A stretch of DNA of 64,000 nt from Gracilibacillus caseinilyticus (GTDB lineage Bacteria > Bacillota > Bacilli > Bacillales > Amphibacillaceae), in assembly GCF_022919115.1 (NCBI RefSeq), contig NZ_CP095072.1, positions 2,666,001 to 2,730,000 of the forward strand. The letters run 5' to 3'. A program made the translations under genes and the position numbers. The notes beneath the pieces were generated by a model. It had not been told where the DNA came from. It saw only the letters and a program-made list of their open reading frames with translations, and did no database searches. Below are positions 1 to 8,929 of this stretch, one piece after another. Each line of letters starts with the position of its first letter. Within the stretch, counting starts at the first letter, position 1.

Positions 1-1
1 T

Positions 2-1399
2 AAAGACGAAACAGAAATTAGTGAGGATGGATTGACTTATACTTTCCATTTGCGTGAAGATGCAACATGGGAAAATGGAGATCCTGTAACTGCACAAGAT
101 TTCGTTTATGGCTGGCAACGAGCAATTGATCCAGATAATGGTTCTTTTTACGCTAATTATTTAATGAGTGGTAAAATTAAAAATGCAGCTGAAATCTATG
201 CTGGTGATATGGAACCATCTGAATTAGGTGTAAGTGCACCTGATGATTATACGTTTGTAGTAGAATTAGAAAAAGCGGTTCCTTACATGGATTCATATGC
301 AGCATTTATGACATTTTTACCGCTAAATCAAGAATTTGTTGAAGAACAAGGTGAAGATTTTGCATTAGCACCTGAAAACATGCTTTCTAACGGTCCATTC
401 AAAATGACGGAATGGGAAACTGAAAGTGGATGGGTATTAGAAAAGAACGAAGATTATTGGGATGCAGAAAATGTTGCATTAAATAGTATTAATGTAAAAG
501 TAATTAAAGATGCGGATACAGGTCTTTCTAACTACGAAGTTGGTGAACTTGACCGTGTATCTTTACAAGGGGCTCAAGTAAAAGACAATCAAACAAGCCC
601 AGAATTTAAATCATTAACAGAGACAAGTGTCTTCTGGTTAAAAATGAATCAAGCTTCTGCTGAAAAGTCTGAATATATGCAAAACCTTAATTTCAGAATG
701 GCACTAGCTAAAGGATTTGATAAACAATCTTATATTGACGTGGCATATGGTAATGATTCAGAGCCAGTAAACTATTTTGTACCACATGATTTTGTTCAAC
801 ATCCTGAGACAGGTGAAGATTTCCAAACTGGTAGTGATGTGTTAGCGTTTGATGTGGAAGCTGCTCAAGAATATTGGGAAAAAGCGAAAGAAGAGTTAGG
901 ATTTGAGGAAGTAACTTTAAGCTTTCTAAGTGGAGATACAGATGTTTCTAAATCAATTAGTGAATTCATGAAAACTGAATTAGAAGAGAACTTAGAAGGA
1001 CTAACATTGGAAACAGTTAACGTTCCATGGGCTCAACAACTAGAATTAATGCGTAAACATGAGTATGAATTAGCTGTATCTGGCTGGGGTCCAGACTATA
1101 AAGATGCTATTTCCTTCGTAGACCTTTGGGTGACAGGTGGAGAAAACAATGACGTTGGTTATTCTAACGAAGATTATGATGCACTTGTGAAATCTGCGAA
1201 GAACGAACTTGCGACTAAACCTGTTGAGCGTTTTGAAGCACTTCAACAAGCTGAAAAAATTGCTTTAGAGGATGCAGCAATTGCACCGATCATGCAACGT
1301 AAAACTTCTGTGCTTTCTAAAGACTATGTAAAAGGTATGGATACCATGAACCCATTTGGTAATGATTACAGCTTTAAATATGTAGATATTCAAAAGTAA
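2..1399 (+). CDS. oppA: Oligopeptide ABC transporter substrate-binding protein OppA (5' end missing)
   Basis: The open frame runs from the window edge, so the signal peptide and N-terminus lie outside; 465 residues remain. It is a cluster C (SBP_bac_5) peptide-binding protein: near the visible start it has the family signature around 'WENGDPVTAQDFVYGWQRA', and the second lobe follows. Such lipoproteins capture peptides outside the membrane and hand them to OppBC. It is followed by oppB, oppC, oppD and oppF on the same strand. The 141-bp gap before oppB holds a hairpin that could lower downstream transcription. Family call is firm; peptide specificity (Opp, Dpp or App) cannot be told from sequence. 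Confidence 0.88.
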   Translation, partial: KDETEISEDGLTYTFHLREDATWENGDPVTAQDFVYGWQRAIDPDNGSFYANYLMSGKIKNAAEIYAGDMEPSELGVSAPDDYTFVVELEKAVPYMDSYAAFMTFLPLNQEFVEEQGEDFALAPENMLSNGPFKMTEWETESGWVLEKNEDYWDAENVALNSINVKVIKDADTGLSNYEVGELDRVSLQGAQVKDNQTSPEFKSLTETSVFWLKMNQASAEKSEYMQNLNFRMALAKGFDKQSYIDVAYGNDSEPVNYFVPHDFVQHPETGEDFQTGSDVLAFDVEAAQEYWEKAKEELGFEEVTLSFLSGDTDVSKSISEFMKTELEENLEGLTLETVNVPWAQQLELMRKHEYELAVSGWGPDYKDAISFVDLWVTGGENNDVGYSNEDYDALVKSAKNELATKPVERFEALQQAEKIALEDAAIAPIMQRKTSVLSKDYVKGMDTMNPFGNDYSFKYVDIQK

Positions 1400-1422
1400 G
1401 CTAATCTAATATCAAATAATGG

Positions 1423-1466
1423 AAAAGAGAGTATAGCCGATGATTAGATGAGCTGTACTCTCTTTT
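1423..1466 (+). terminator. Hairpin between oppA and oppB, likely partial terminator
   Basis: An 11-bp perfect inverted repeat, AAAAGAGAGTA (1423-1433) and TACTCTCTTTT (1456-1466), ends in a T-run. It sits in the only sizeable gap of the operon, where incomplete termination would give more binding protein than permease. Confidence 0.7.
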
Positions 1467-1540
1467 ATCCTTTTTAGGCAATAGTGTGAATATTTCGTCA
1501 ATTATAAAATTATTTAGGGAAAAAACAGGAGGTGGATGCG

Positions 1541-2473
1541 ATGGCCAAATATATACTGCAACGACTTATATACATGATCATCACGTTATTCATCATAGCA
1601 ACAGCAACATTTTTTCTAATGAAGATGCTTCCAGGCTCTCCTTTTGACGCAAATGCGCAAAAAATGTCGGAAGAACAGTATGAGTCAATGTTGGAACACT
1701 ATGGTTTGGATGAGCCGGTGCCGGTACAATATGTCAAATATATGGCTGGTATGGTACAAGGTGATTTAGGCGTGTCGTTTCAATATGATAATCGAGCGGT
1801 TACAGACGTAATACTAGATCGACTTGGTCCATCTGCACAATTAGGAGCACAAGCATTAATTATTGGGGCAATATTGGGGATTATTTTAGGTATGGTCGCT
1901 GCGATTCGACACAATACATGGGTAGATTATACATCAAATGTTATTGCGGTAATAGGGATTTCGATTCCGTCCTTTGTATTTGCCGGTATCTTACAGTATT
2001 ATTTAGCGGTTCAGTGGAGATTGTTCCCGCCATCTTTCTGGGAAACACCGATCCACACGGTCTTGCCGACGATTGCATTAATGATATTCCCAATGGCCAT
2101 CTGTGCACGATTCATGCGTACAGAAATGCTTGAAGTATTAGGGTCTGATTATATTGAATTGGCGCGCGCCAAAGGGGTGTCCAGTAACAGTATAATGTTT
2201 AAACATGCGATGCGAAACGCATTAATTCCGGTTATCACAGTATTAGGTCCGATGACAGTTAGTTTGATGACCGGTACGTTAGTAATTGAACAAATTTTTG
2301 CGGTACCAGGTATCGGGGAACAATTCGTAAGCTCTATCAACACGAAAGATTACCCAGTTATTATGGGTACAACCATGTTATTCTCCATTTTATTCATTGT
2401 GGTTATTCTTATTGTTGATTTACTGTATGGATTAATTGATCCACGTATCCGTATTTCGGGAGGGAAGAAATAA
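1541..2473 (+). CDS. oppB: Oligopeptide ABC transporter permease OppB
   Basis: 310-residue inner membrane permease of the OppB/DppB family. It has an N-terminal membrane helix (around residues 9-30), an extracytoplasmic loop, and a block of helices with the EAA-type coupling motif ('ELARAKGVSSNSIMFKHA'). It forms the channel with OppC. ATG 1541 is chosen because AGGAGG (1527-1532) lies 8 nt before it; an in-frame GTG at 1532 overlaps that ribosome site. The stop overlaps the oppC start by one base, indicating translational coupling. Confidence 0.9.
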   Translation: MAKYILQRLIYMIITLFIIATATFFLMKMLPGSPFDANAQKMSEEQYESMLEHYGLDEPVPVQYVKYMAGMVQGDLGVSFQYDNRAVTDVILDRLGPSAQLGAQALIIGAILGIILGMVAAIRHNTWVDYTSNVIAVIGISIPSFVFAGILQYYLAVQWRLFPPSFWETPIHTVLPTIALMIFPMAICARFMRTEMLEVLGSDYIELARAKGVSSNSIMFKHAMRNALIPVITVLGPMTVSLMTGTLVIEQIFAVPGIGEQFVSSINTKDYPVIMGTTMLFSILFIVVILIVDLLYGLIDPRIRISGGKK

Positions 2474-3624
2474 TGGACAATCATTCAAACAAGAAAATTA
2501 GCTCGGATAGATTTAAACGAGTCCATTTAGAAGAGGATCGTGGTGAAGAATTGACACGTCCTCAGCTCTCCTACTGGAAGGATGCCTGGATCAGGTTAAC
2601 CAAAAATAAAGGGGCAATATTAGGTTTAATCGTCCTAGTGTTTATCATATTTATGGCATTAGTAGGACCTTTCTTTAATGATTATGACATTGAAGATGCC
2701 AATTATGATGCAGCATATTTACCACCTAAAATACAAGGCTTGGAATGGCTTGGATTTGATGGTTATCAAACCTATGAAGTACAAGGTGCTACGGAAGAAG
2801 AGGCAATCAAACGTGGTATGGAAGGCTATGAGTTAGAAGAGCAATATGTTAGTAGTACAGAAGTTATCTTAACGCCAGAAGAAAGTGATGATGGTTATTA
2901 TACCGTAGCTATAGAAGCCGATGCCTATAGTGCTCAAGGTTTTGAAGATGAATACTTCTGGTTCGGAACCGATAAAATGGGCCGTGACTTATGGACAAGG
3001 ATTTGGAAAGGAACACAAATTTCCTTATATATCGGTTTCTTAGCAGCGATGATTGATATGGTTATCGGGGTTCTGTATGGTGGAGTTTCCGGTTATTATG
3101 GCGGACGTACCGATAATGTCATGCAGCGGGTAATTGAAGTATTATCCGGTATTCCGAACTTGGTTATTGTTATCCTGATGATCATCTTACTGAATCCAGG
3201 TTTGCTGGCGATCACGATTGCCTTAACGATTACTGGCTGGATCGGTATGGCAAGAATTGTTCGTGGTCAAGTATTGAAATTGAAAAACCAGGAATTTATT
3301 TTGGCAGCTCGTACGTTAGGGGCAAACGACAGCAGAATTCTAATGAAGCACTTAATCCCAAACGTGATCAGTGTTATTATTATTAACACGATGTTTACGA
3401 TTCCGAGTGCGATTTTCTTTGAATCGTTCTTAAGCTTTATCGGTTTAGGGCTTCAGCCACCAATCGCATCACTCGGTACTTTAATTGACTCAGCATTTGA
3501 CAGCTATCGAGTATATCCATACATGTTATTATTCCCAGCTGTCATTATTTCGTTATTAATGATTGGCTTCAATATTTTAGCAGACGGTCTGCGGGATGCG
3601 TTAGATCCTAAGATGAGAAAGTGA
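2473..3624 (+). CDS. oppC: Oligopeptide ABC transporter permease OppC with enlarged external loop
   Basis: 383-residue permease, longer than typical OppC proteins of about 300 residues. After the first membrane helix (about 47-66) there is an acidic insert of roughly 65 residues (about 95-158, rich in E, D and Y) before the usual 'FGTDKMGRDLW' motif that leads into the conserved permease domain. The EAA-type motif 'ILAARTLGANDSRILMKH' is present. Start ATG overlaps the oppB stop. The insert would face outside, near the peptide-binding protein; its role is unknown. It is in frame with no sign of sequence error. Confidence 0.9.
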   Translation: MDNHSNKKISSDRFKRVHLEEDRGEELTRPQLSYWKDAWIRLTKNKGAILGLIVLVFIIFMALVGPFFNDYDIEDANYDAAYLPPKIQGLEWLGFDGYQTYEVQGATEEEAIKRGMEGYELEEQYVSSTEVILTPEESDDGYYTVAIEADAYSAQGFEDEYFWFGTDKMGRDLWTRIWKGTQISLYIGFLAAMIDMVIGVLYGGVSGYYGGRTDNVMQRVIEVLSGIPNLVIVILMIILLNPGLLAITIALTITGWIGMARIVRGQVLKLKNQEFILAARTLGANDSRILMKHLIPNVISVIIINTMFTIPSAIFFESFLSFIGLGLQPPIASLGTLIDSAFDSYRVYPYMLLFPAVIISLLMIGFNILADGLRDALDPKMRK

Positions 3625-3634
3625 GGTGGAGCAT

Positions 3635-4696
3635 ATGGATCCAATTTTAGATGTTCGTAATTTACATGTAACCTTTGACACGTACGGCGGGAGTGTTAAA
3701 GCTGTACGAGGAGTTAATTTTCAATTAAATAAAGGGGAAACATTAGCCATCGTGGGGGAATCCGGTTCTGGTAAGTCGGTAACTACAAAAGCTTTGATGG
3801 GGCTTGTAGCAAAACCAGCAGGGCGTATACCAGAAGGTGAAATCCTTTTTGAAGGAAAAGACTTAGCGAAACTAGCGAATAAAGAAATGCAAAAAATCCG
3901 TGGAAAAGATATTTCGATGATTTTCCAGGATCCGATGACTTCGTTGAACCCGACCATGAAAATCGGTAAACAGATTATGGAAGGTTTAATTTTACATCAA
4001 AAAATGTCAAAAGCAGCAGCGAAAAATCGTGCGATCGAATTACTGGAACTAGTAGGTATACCACAGCCGGGTAAACGGATTAATCAATATCCGCATCAAT
4101 TCTCCGGCGGTATGAGACAACGTGTCGTTATTGCCATTGCACTGGCCTGTAACCCGAAAATGTTAATATGTGATGAACCAACTACTGCACTGGATGTAAC
4201 GATTCAGGCACAAATTCTTGAATTAATGAAAGATATCCAGAAAAAAATGGATACATCGATTATTTTTATTACACATGACCTGGGTGTAGTTGCGAATGTT
4301 GCCGATCGTGTTGCTGTTATGTATGCAGGGAAAATTGTCGAGACAGGAACTGTTGATGACGTCTTTTATAACCCGCAGCATCCATATACATGGGGCTTAT
4401 TAGGTTCCATGCCAACAGTGGATAGTACCGAAGAAAAGTTAACGGCGATTCCTGGTACACCACCGGATCTTATGCACCCACCAAAAGGGGATGCATTTGC
4501 TGCCCGTAATGATTATGCGATGCAAATTGACTTAGAAGAAGAACCTCCAATGTTTAAGGTTTCCGATAGTCATTACGCCGCAACATGGTTATTGCATGAG
4601 GATGCACCAGAAGTTGAGCCACCTGCATCTGTAAAATTGCGCATGAAGGGAATGGCGAGACGAGACAGCTCAACAGGGGGAGGAAACCCATCATGA
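3635..4696 (+). CDS. oppD: Oligopeptide ABC transporter ATPase OppD
   Basis: 353-residue ABC ATPase energising the Opp importer. Walker A 'GESGSGKS', signature 'FSGGMRQRV', Walker B 'LICDEP' and the H-loop 'ITHDLG' are all present, followed by the C-terminal oligopeptide/dipeptide transporter extension ('PQHPYTWGLL'). The cysteines usually seen in that C-terminal extension are absent. Start ATG 3635 follows GAGGTGG (3623-3629); a GTG at 3626 falls inside that site. The stop overlaps oppF in an ATGA. Confidence 0.9.
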   Translation: MDPILDVRNLHVTFDTYGGSVKAVRGVNFQLNKGETLAIVGESGSGKSVTTKALMGLVAKPAGRIPEGEILFEGKDLAKLANKEMQKIRGKDISMIFQDPMTSLNPTMKIGKQIMEGLILHQKMSKAAAKNRAIELLELVGIPQPGKRINQYPHQFSGGMRQRVVIAIALACNPKMLICDEPTTALDVTIQAQILELMKDIQKKMDTSIIFITHDLGVVANVADRVAVMYAGKIVETGTVDDVFYNPQHPYTWGLLGSMPTVDSTEEKLTAIPGTPPDLMHPPKGDAFAARNDYAMQIDLEEEPPMFKVSDSHYAATWLLHEDAPEVEPPASVKLRMKGMARRDSSTGGGNPS

Positions 4697-5607
4697 GTAA
4701 AGAGAAACTTTTAGAAGTTAAAGATTTAAAGCAGCACTTCGATACAGGGAGAAAAGGCGTTGTTAAAGCGGTAGATGGTATCAGCTTTGATATTTATCGT
4801 GGCGAAACCTTTGGACTGGTTGGCGAGTCAGGCTGTGGTAAATCGACAACAGGACGAACCATTATCCGTTTATACGATGCTACAAATGGTGAGGTTAAAT
4901 TTAATGGGGTAGATGTCCATGGCAAGAAATCAAAGAAAGACTTAAAACAGTTTAACCGTAAGATGCAAATGATCTTCCAGGATCCGTACGCTTCGCTTAA
5001 TCCGCGAATGACGGTAAAGGAGATAATATTAGAAGGTATCGAAATTCACGGCTTGATAAAAAATGATAAAGAAAAAACAAAGCGTGTAGAAGAGTTACTA
5101 GATACAGTCGGCTTAAATAAAGAACATGCTACGCGTTATCCACATGAATTCAGTGGTGGTCAGCGTCAGCGTATCGGTATTGCAAGAGCACTTGCAGTAG
5201 ATCCGGAATTTATCATTGCCGATGAGCCGATTTCTGCACTAGATGTGTCGATTCAGGCGCAAGTCGTAAACCTGATGAAAGAACTGCAAAAAGAACATGG
5301 TTTAACATACCTTTTTATTGCCCATGACCTTTCAATGGTAAAATATATTAGTGATCGTATAGCGGTTATGTATTTTGGCAGAATTGTTGAATTAGCGGAT
5401 GCAGATGAATTATATAATAATCCACTTCATCCCTATACGAAGTCACTTTTATCTGCTATACCGTTGCCAGATCCTGACTTTGAACGGACGCGTGAGCGGA
5501 CATTATATGATCCTGCTAAACACGATACAGAAGGCGCAGAATTCCGTGAAGCCAAGCCAGGGCACTGGGTGCTATGTACAGACGCTGAATTTAAGAATAT
5601 GAAGTAA
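4693..5607 (+). CDS. oppF: Oligopeptide ABC transporter ATPase OppF
   Basis: 304-residue second ATPase of the importer, pairing with OppD. Walker A 'GESGCGKST', signature 'FSGGQRQRI', Walker B 'FIIADEP' and the family motif 'PLHPYTKSLL' are visible. The four-base ATGA overlap with oppD and the ribosome site GGGGGAGG upstream support coupled translation. A strong terminator follows, closing the opp operon. Confidence 0.9.
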   Translation: MSKEKLLEVKDLKQHFDTGRKGVVKAVDGISFDIYRGETFGLVGESGCGKSTTGRTIIRLYDATNGEVKFNGVDVHGKKSKKDLKQFNRKMQMIFQDPYASLNPRMTVKEIILEGIEIHGLIKNDKEKTKRVEELLDTVGLNKEHATRYPHEFSGGQRQRIGIARALAVDPEFIIADEPISALDVSIQAQVVNLMKELQKEHGLTYLFIAHDLSMVKYISDRIAVMYFGRIVELADADELYNNPLHPYTKSLLSAIPLPDPDFERTRERTLYDPAKHDTEGAEFREAKPGHWVLCTDAEFKNMK

Positions 5608-5618
5608 TATAGAAAACG

Positions 5619-5649
5619 AAAAGCTCTTATCTTGACGATAGGAGCTTTT
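5619..5649 (+). terminator. Terminator of the opp operon
   Basis: Stem AAAAGCTCTTATC (5619-5631) pairs with GATAGGAGCTTTT (5637-5649) over a 5-nt loop, ending in a T-run 12 nt after the oppF stop. Confidence 0.85.
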
Positions 5650-5708
5650 CCATCTGTAATAAGGAAAAAGGACTAAATTGGAAAAAAGCAAATTTTTTTT
5701 TAGTATTT

Positions 5709-5739
5709 TTAACAAAAAGAAACAAAAATTCTATATAAT
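5709..5739 (+). promoter_or_regulatory. Possible sigma-A promoter for the DUF4015 gene
   Basis: TATAAT at 5734-5739 is a consensus -10 in an AT-rich gap after the opp terminator. The best -35 is TTAACA at 5709-5714 with a long 19-bp spacer, so only the -10 is convincing. Confidence 0.4.
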
Positions 5740-5779
5740 AATACTGTACATAAAAATTGTTGTAGGAGTTTGATAGGAC

Positions 5780-7006
5780 ATGCAGAAGTACATAAGATGG
5801 CCAGTCACCATGATTTTGATGATGGTAGTATTCGCAAGTATCACACTTCCAGTAAGTGCAGCAGGTGAAGAAGAGAAGCCGAGGCTTAAGGCGGCGTCAC
5901 ATCAAAAGCTTCAATCAAAGTTAACCAAACATAAACTGCCTGAAGCTTTAGCTCGTTTTTCATTTGTCTCTGATTTAAATTTTGAGTACCCTGATGCGGT
6001 TCGTGGAATTTATGTAACTGGAAATTCTGCAGGAGGCAGCCGATTTGAGAAATTAACCAAACTTATCGATAATACGGATTTAAACAGTATGGTAATTGAT
6101 ATTAAAGAGGATAATGGTTATGTCACATACAAACCAGAAGAGAAATTACCTTACGAAGGTGTCGCTAAAAACTATATGAAAGACCCAAAAGAAGTGCTAA
6201 AGACCTTAGAAAAAAAAGGTATCTATCCAATAGCACGTATTGTCGTATTTAAGGACTCGATGCTTGCAGAGGCACGTCCAGATTTATCATTTACCGAAAG
6301 TAATGGGAAAGTATGGTCGAATGGTAAGGGAGAATCTTTCGTCAGTCCATTTAAGAAAGAAGTATGGGAGTACAATGTTGAAATCGCTAAACGAGCTGCT
6401 GAATTAGGATTTAAAGAAATTCAGTTTGACTATGTTCGGTTTCCGGAAGGGTTCGAAAAACGCGATGATGAGTTACAATATGATTTAGGTGAATATGCCG
6501 ATGTTGATCTTGATAATATTAAGAAACGTGTGAAAGCTGTAACAGATTTTGTGTCATATGCGAAAGAAGAATTAGAATATTATAATGTCGATGTATCGGT
6601 TGATATTTTCGGATATGCGGCGACCATTGAAGAAACACCAGGAATCGGACAGAATTTCTCGAAGATTTCTAACAATGTAGATGTGATTTCATCTATGATT
6701 TATCCAAGTCACTGGACACCGTATTTCGGAATAGATAAGCCGGATACAGAACCATATAAGCTTGTTAACGAATATGCTAAAGTAGAGAATAAAGTATTAG
6801 AGGCTTTAGATAATCCACCGACCTCCAGGCCATGGATTCAGGATTTTGAAGCACCGTGGTTATATAGTGGATCCACTTTCCAATATGGTGTAGAAGAGGT
6901 AGAAGCACAAATTAAAGCATTAAATGAAAATGGCATCGATGAATTTCTGCTTTGGAATGCGGGGAACAGCTATACAGAAGGGGTGGATTACACACCGTTG
7001 GATTAG
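5780..7006 (+). CDS. Exported putative glycoside hydrolase (DUF4015 family)
   Basis: 408 residues with an N-terminal signal peptide (basic start, hydrophobic core about 7-27, cleavage near 'VSAAG'). From about residue 75 ('VRGIYVTGNSAGG') to the C-terminus it matches my recollection of the DUF4015 putative glycoside hydrolase family: beta/alpha-barrel-like strands such as 'EIQFDYVRFPEG' and 'VDVSVDIFGYAAT', and acidic residues where barrel glycosidases place theirs. It probably acts at the cell wall or on an external glycan; the substrate is unknown. AGGAG (5764-5768) precedes the ATG. It stands alone between two terminator-like sites. Confidence 0.75.
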   Translation: MQKYIRWPVTMILMMVVFASITLPVSAAGEEEKPRLKAASHQKLQSKLTKHKLPEALARFSFVSDLNFEYPDAVRGIYVTGNSAGGSRFEKLTKLIDNTDLNSMVIDIKEDNGYVTYKPEEKLPYEGVAKNYMKDPKEVLKTLEKKGIYPIARIVVFKDSMLAEARPDLSFTESNGKVWSNGKGESFVSPFKKEVWEYNVEIAKRAAELGFKEIQFDYVRFPEGFEKRDDELQYDLGEYADVDLDNIKKRVKAVTDFVSYAKEELEYYNVDVSVDIFGYAATIEETPGIGQNFSKISNNVDVISSMIYPSHWTPYFGIDKPDTEPYKLVNEYAKVENKVLEALDNPPTSRPWIQDFEAPWLYSGSTFQYGVEEVEAQIKALNENGIDEFLLWNAGNSYTEGVDYTPLD

Positions 7007-7131
7007 TCCTCACACTAAGTAAGGCCTATTCTCTGAAAGAAGGATTGTTTTTTTTTTGCGATTAATTTATGGCAAAAAGGGTAAAATGTAAATGATTCTA
7101 TTTAACGATATAAATAAAGGGGAGATAAAAG

Positions 7132-7734
7132 GTGAATTGGTATGAGAAACTGAATCAATATTTCCCTGTGGAGGAAATGAAATCAAAAGAACATATGGAG
7201 CTGTTACTACAGGAGAAAGGAGATGTCTATCATAAAGATGAAGGAATTCATCACGTATTAATGTATGCGGAGTTTCCAACATTCTTATTTATAGACTATG
7301 TTTATGTGTCTAATGAATCCCGTGGTCAAGGAATTGGTCATCAGCTGATGGAGAAATTAAAACAAAAGGGAAAGCCAATTATATTAGAAGTAGAACCGTA
7401 TGATTATACAGATAGTGATTCTACGAAACGATTGCGCTTTTACCAGCGAGAGGGCTTTAAACACGCTGTGAAAATAGGGTATACACGTAAATCGCTTGCA
7501 ACAGACGAACATAATACACTGGAGATTTTGTTTTGGTCACCACATGGAGAGAACGAGGAAGAAATATATCAACAAATGAAGAGGATGTATAAAGACATCC
7601 ACACGTACAAGGATGCAGAAATCTATGGAAAGTCCTATCAGCATGTAGACGAAGTGCTAACTTATAATAATGAGCGTGAAGCAGATGATATATTTGAAGC
7701 GCTAGACAGGCAAAAAAATAATCAAAAAAAATAG
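7132..7734 (+). CDS. yjbC: GNAT family N-acetyltransferase (YjbC-like)
   Basis: 200-residue GNAT protein. The acetyl-CoA site is the segment 'ESRGQGIGHQLMEKL' (about residues 63-77), and 'LRFYQREGFKH' is the usual GNAT strand 5/helix region. Starts at GTG 7132, 7 nt after AAGGGGAG (7117-7124). In B. subtilis the GNAT gene yjbC precedes spx, as here, so I assign the same orthologue. The acetylated substrate is not known. Downstream spx can be read from this transcript or from its own promoter in the 215-bp gap. Confidence 0.8.
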   Translation: MNWYEKLNQYFPVEEMKSKEHMELLLQEKGDVYHKDEGIHHVLMYAEFPTFLFIDYVYVSNESRGQGIGHQLMEKLKQKGKPIILEVEPYDYTDSDSTKRLRFYQREGFKHAVKIGYTRKSLATDEHNTLEILFWSPHGENEEEIYQQMKRMYKDIHTYKDAEIYGKSYQHVDEVLTYNNEREADDIFEALDRQKNNQKK

Positions 7735-7743
7735 AAATAAAAT

Positions 7744-7768
7744 GTTTAAGGAAGGTTGGAAAGGGTAT
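7744..7768 (+). promoter_or_regulatory. Sigma-B-type promoter upstream of spx
   Basis: GTTTAA (7744-7749), a 13-bp spacer, then GGGTAT (7763-7768). Both boxes match the general-stress sigma-B consensus as I know it, including the spacer length. It lies 182 bp before the spx start and would make spx stress-inducible independently of yjbC. Confidence 0.7.
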
Positions 7769-7949
7769 ACTCATTATAACGATAGCAATTGTGTAAAAAG
7801 TGAATAAAAACACATAATACCCTATCATTCCAACACAAGTTATAGTATACTTAGTACATAGTTGGTAGATTAAAGTTATTTTAAAGTAATAAAAGATGTA
7901 AAGCAAAGACATCTACAGTATAAATTAATCCATTGAGGAGTGAAGTTAC

Positions 7950-8345
7950 ATGGTAACACTTTATACCTCGCCAAGTTGTACATCATGTCGTAAAGCGAAA
8001 GCATGGTTAGAGGAGCACGAAATCCCATTCACGGAGCGTAATATTTTCTCAGAGCCGCTAACGCTTGATGAAATTAAAGAAATTTTGAGAATGACAGAAG
8101 ACGGGACAGATGAGATTATCTCGACTCGATCAAAAGTATTTCAAAAACTAAATGTGAATTTGGATCAACTTCCGTTAAAGGATTTGTTCCAGCTTATTCA
8201 AGATAATCCGGGGCTGTTAAGAAGACCGATCATTTTAGATGAGAAAAGACTACAAGTTGGCTATAACGAAGATGAAATTCGTCGCTTCTTGCCTAGAACT
8301 GTACGTACATTCCAACTTAGAGAAGCACAACGAATGGTCAATTAA
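7950..8345 (+). CDS. spx: Thiol-stress global regulator Spx
   Basis: 131-residue ArsC-like protein that binds the RNA polymerase alpha C-terminal domain and activates disulfide-stress genes. The CxxC redox switch is at C10 and C13 ('SPSCTSC'). G52, the polymerase-contact residue of B. subtilis Spx, and the 'RRPI' motif with R92 are conserved. Its level is set by ClpXP proteolysis through the adaptor SpxH, also encoded in this window (14934-15830). Start ATG follows GAGGAG. A strong terminator follows the stop. Full-length and typical. Confidence 0.96.
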   Translation: MVTLYTSPSCTSCRKAKAWLEEHEIPFTERNIFSEPLTLDEIKEILRMTEDGTDEIISTRSKVFQKLNVNLDQLPLKDLFQLIQDNPGLLRRPIILDEKRLQVGYNEDEIRRFLPRTVRTFQLREAQRMVN

Positions 8346-8348
8346 ATG

Positions 8349-8382
8349 AAAGAGCAGATCTCTTACAGGATCTGCTCTTTTT
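8349..8382 (+). terminator. Terminator of spx
   Basis: Stem AAAGAGCAGATC (8349-8360) with GATCTGCTCTTT (8369-8380), 8-nt loop, followed by T's. Confidence 0.9.
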
Positions 8383-8887
8383 ACTAGACAGGAACAACCA
8401 TTATCCACAATGAGTAACTAGAGATAGTATAATGAATACTCATTTTGACTACATTAGGTGTACGTATCCTCGAATAAAATTATCCAAAAAATCATGAGAG
8501 ATAATACGAAGTTTGTCGCTAATAATGACGAGAAAAGCAATGGATATTTACTGCCATTTTCTTTAAAGGGAATTTCGTGTATTTTTCTGAAATATAAGCA
8601 TATAACTAGTGACAAATAGGTTATAATAAGCTACAATCTATAATTAATACATGTCCAATGGTCCAATTTTATTTTTTTGAGTTTTTATGTTTTCAAATAA
8701 GCATTATTTATCATACAATAGAAGAAACATCCTTTTTATATTTATTCACGTATAGGAAGGTAAAGAAGAAGTGTAGTATAAAAAGGGGTTATATCCAGAT
8801 AATTTTACTAACAGTATGATTTTAGTGTTATCTTTAATTGGCCACAGGGTATATGTATTAATAAGGGTTAAGATATACGAATAGTGA
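8383..8887. other. Long AT-rich gap between spx and mecA without a recognised gene
   Basis: No ribosome site plus open frame was found here on either strand. B. subtilis has the small gene yjbE in this position; I see no counterpart. The 3' part presumably holds the mecA promoter and leader. Confidence 0.5.
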
Positions 8888-8923
8888 TCCCTTCCCACCC
8901 AATCACTTATCAAGAAGGGAGAG
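8888..8923 (+). promoter_or_regulatory. Hairpin able to cover the mecA ribosome binding site
   Basis: TCCCTTC (8888-8894) is perfectly complementary to GAAGGGA (8914-8920), which is the Shine-Dalgarno segment of mecA (start 8930). The pairing would hide the ribosome site. Seven base pairs with a 19-nt loop is modest, so function is uncertain. Confidence 0.4.
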
Positions 8924-8929
8924 TATAAG

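Noticed and set aside
7771..7790. PerR box upstream of spx
   Set aside because: Only one half-site (TTATAAC) resembles the consensus.
7457..7912. 151-codon minus-strand frame over the 3' end of yjbC
   Set aside because: Overlaps yjbC and the spx promoter region, shows no protein-like pattern, and lacks a ribosome site.
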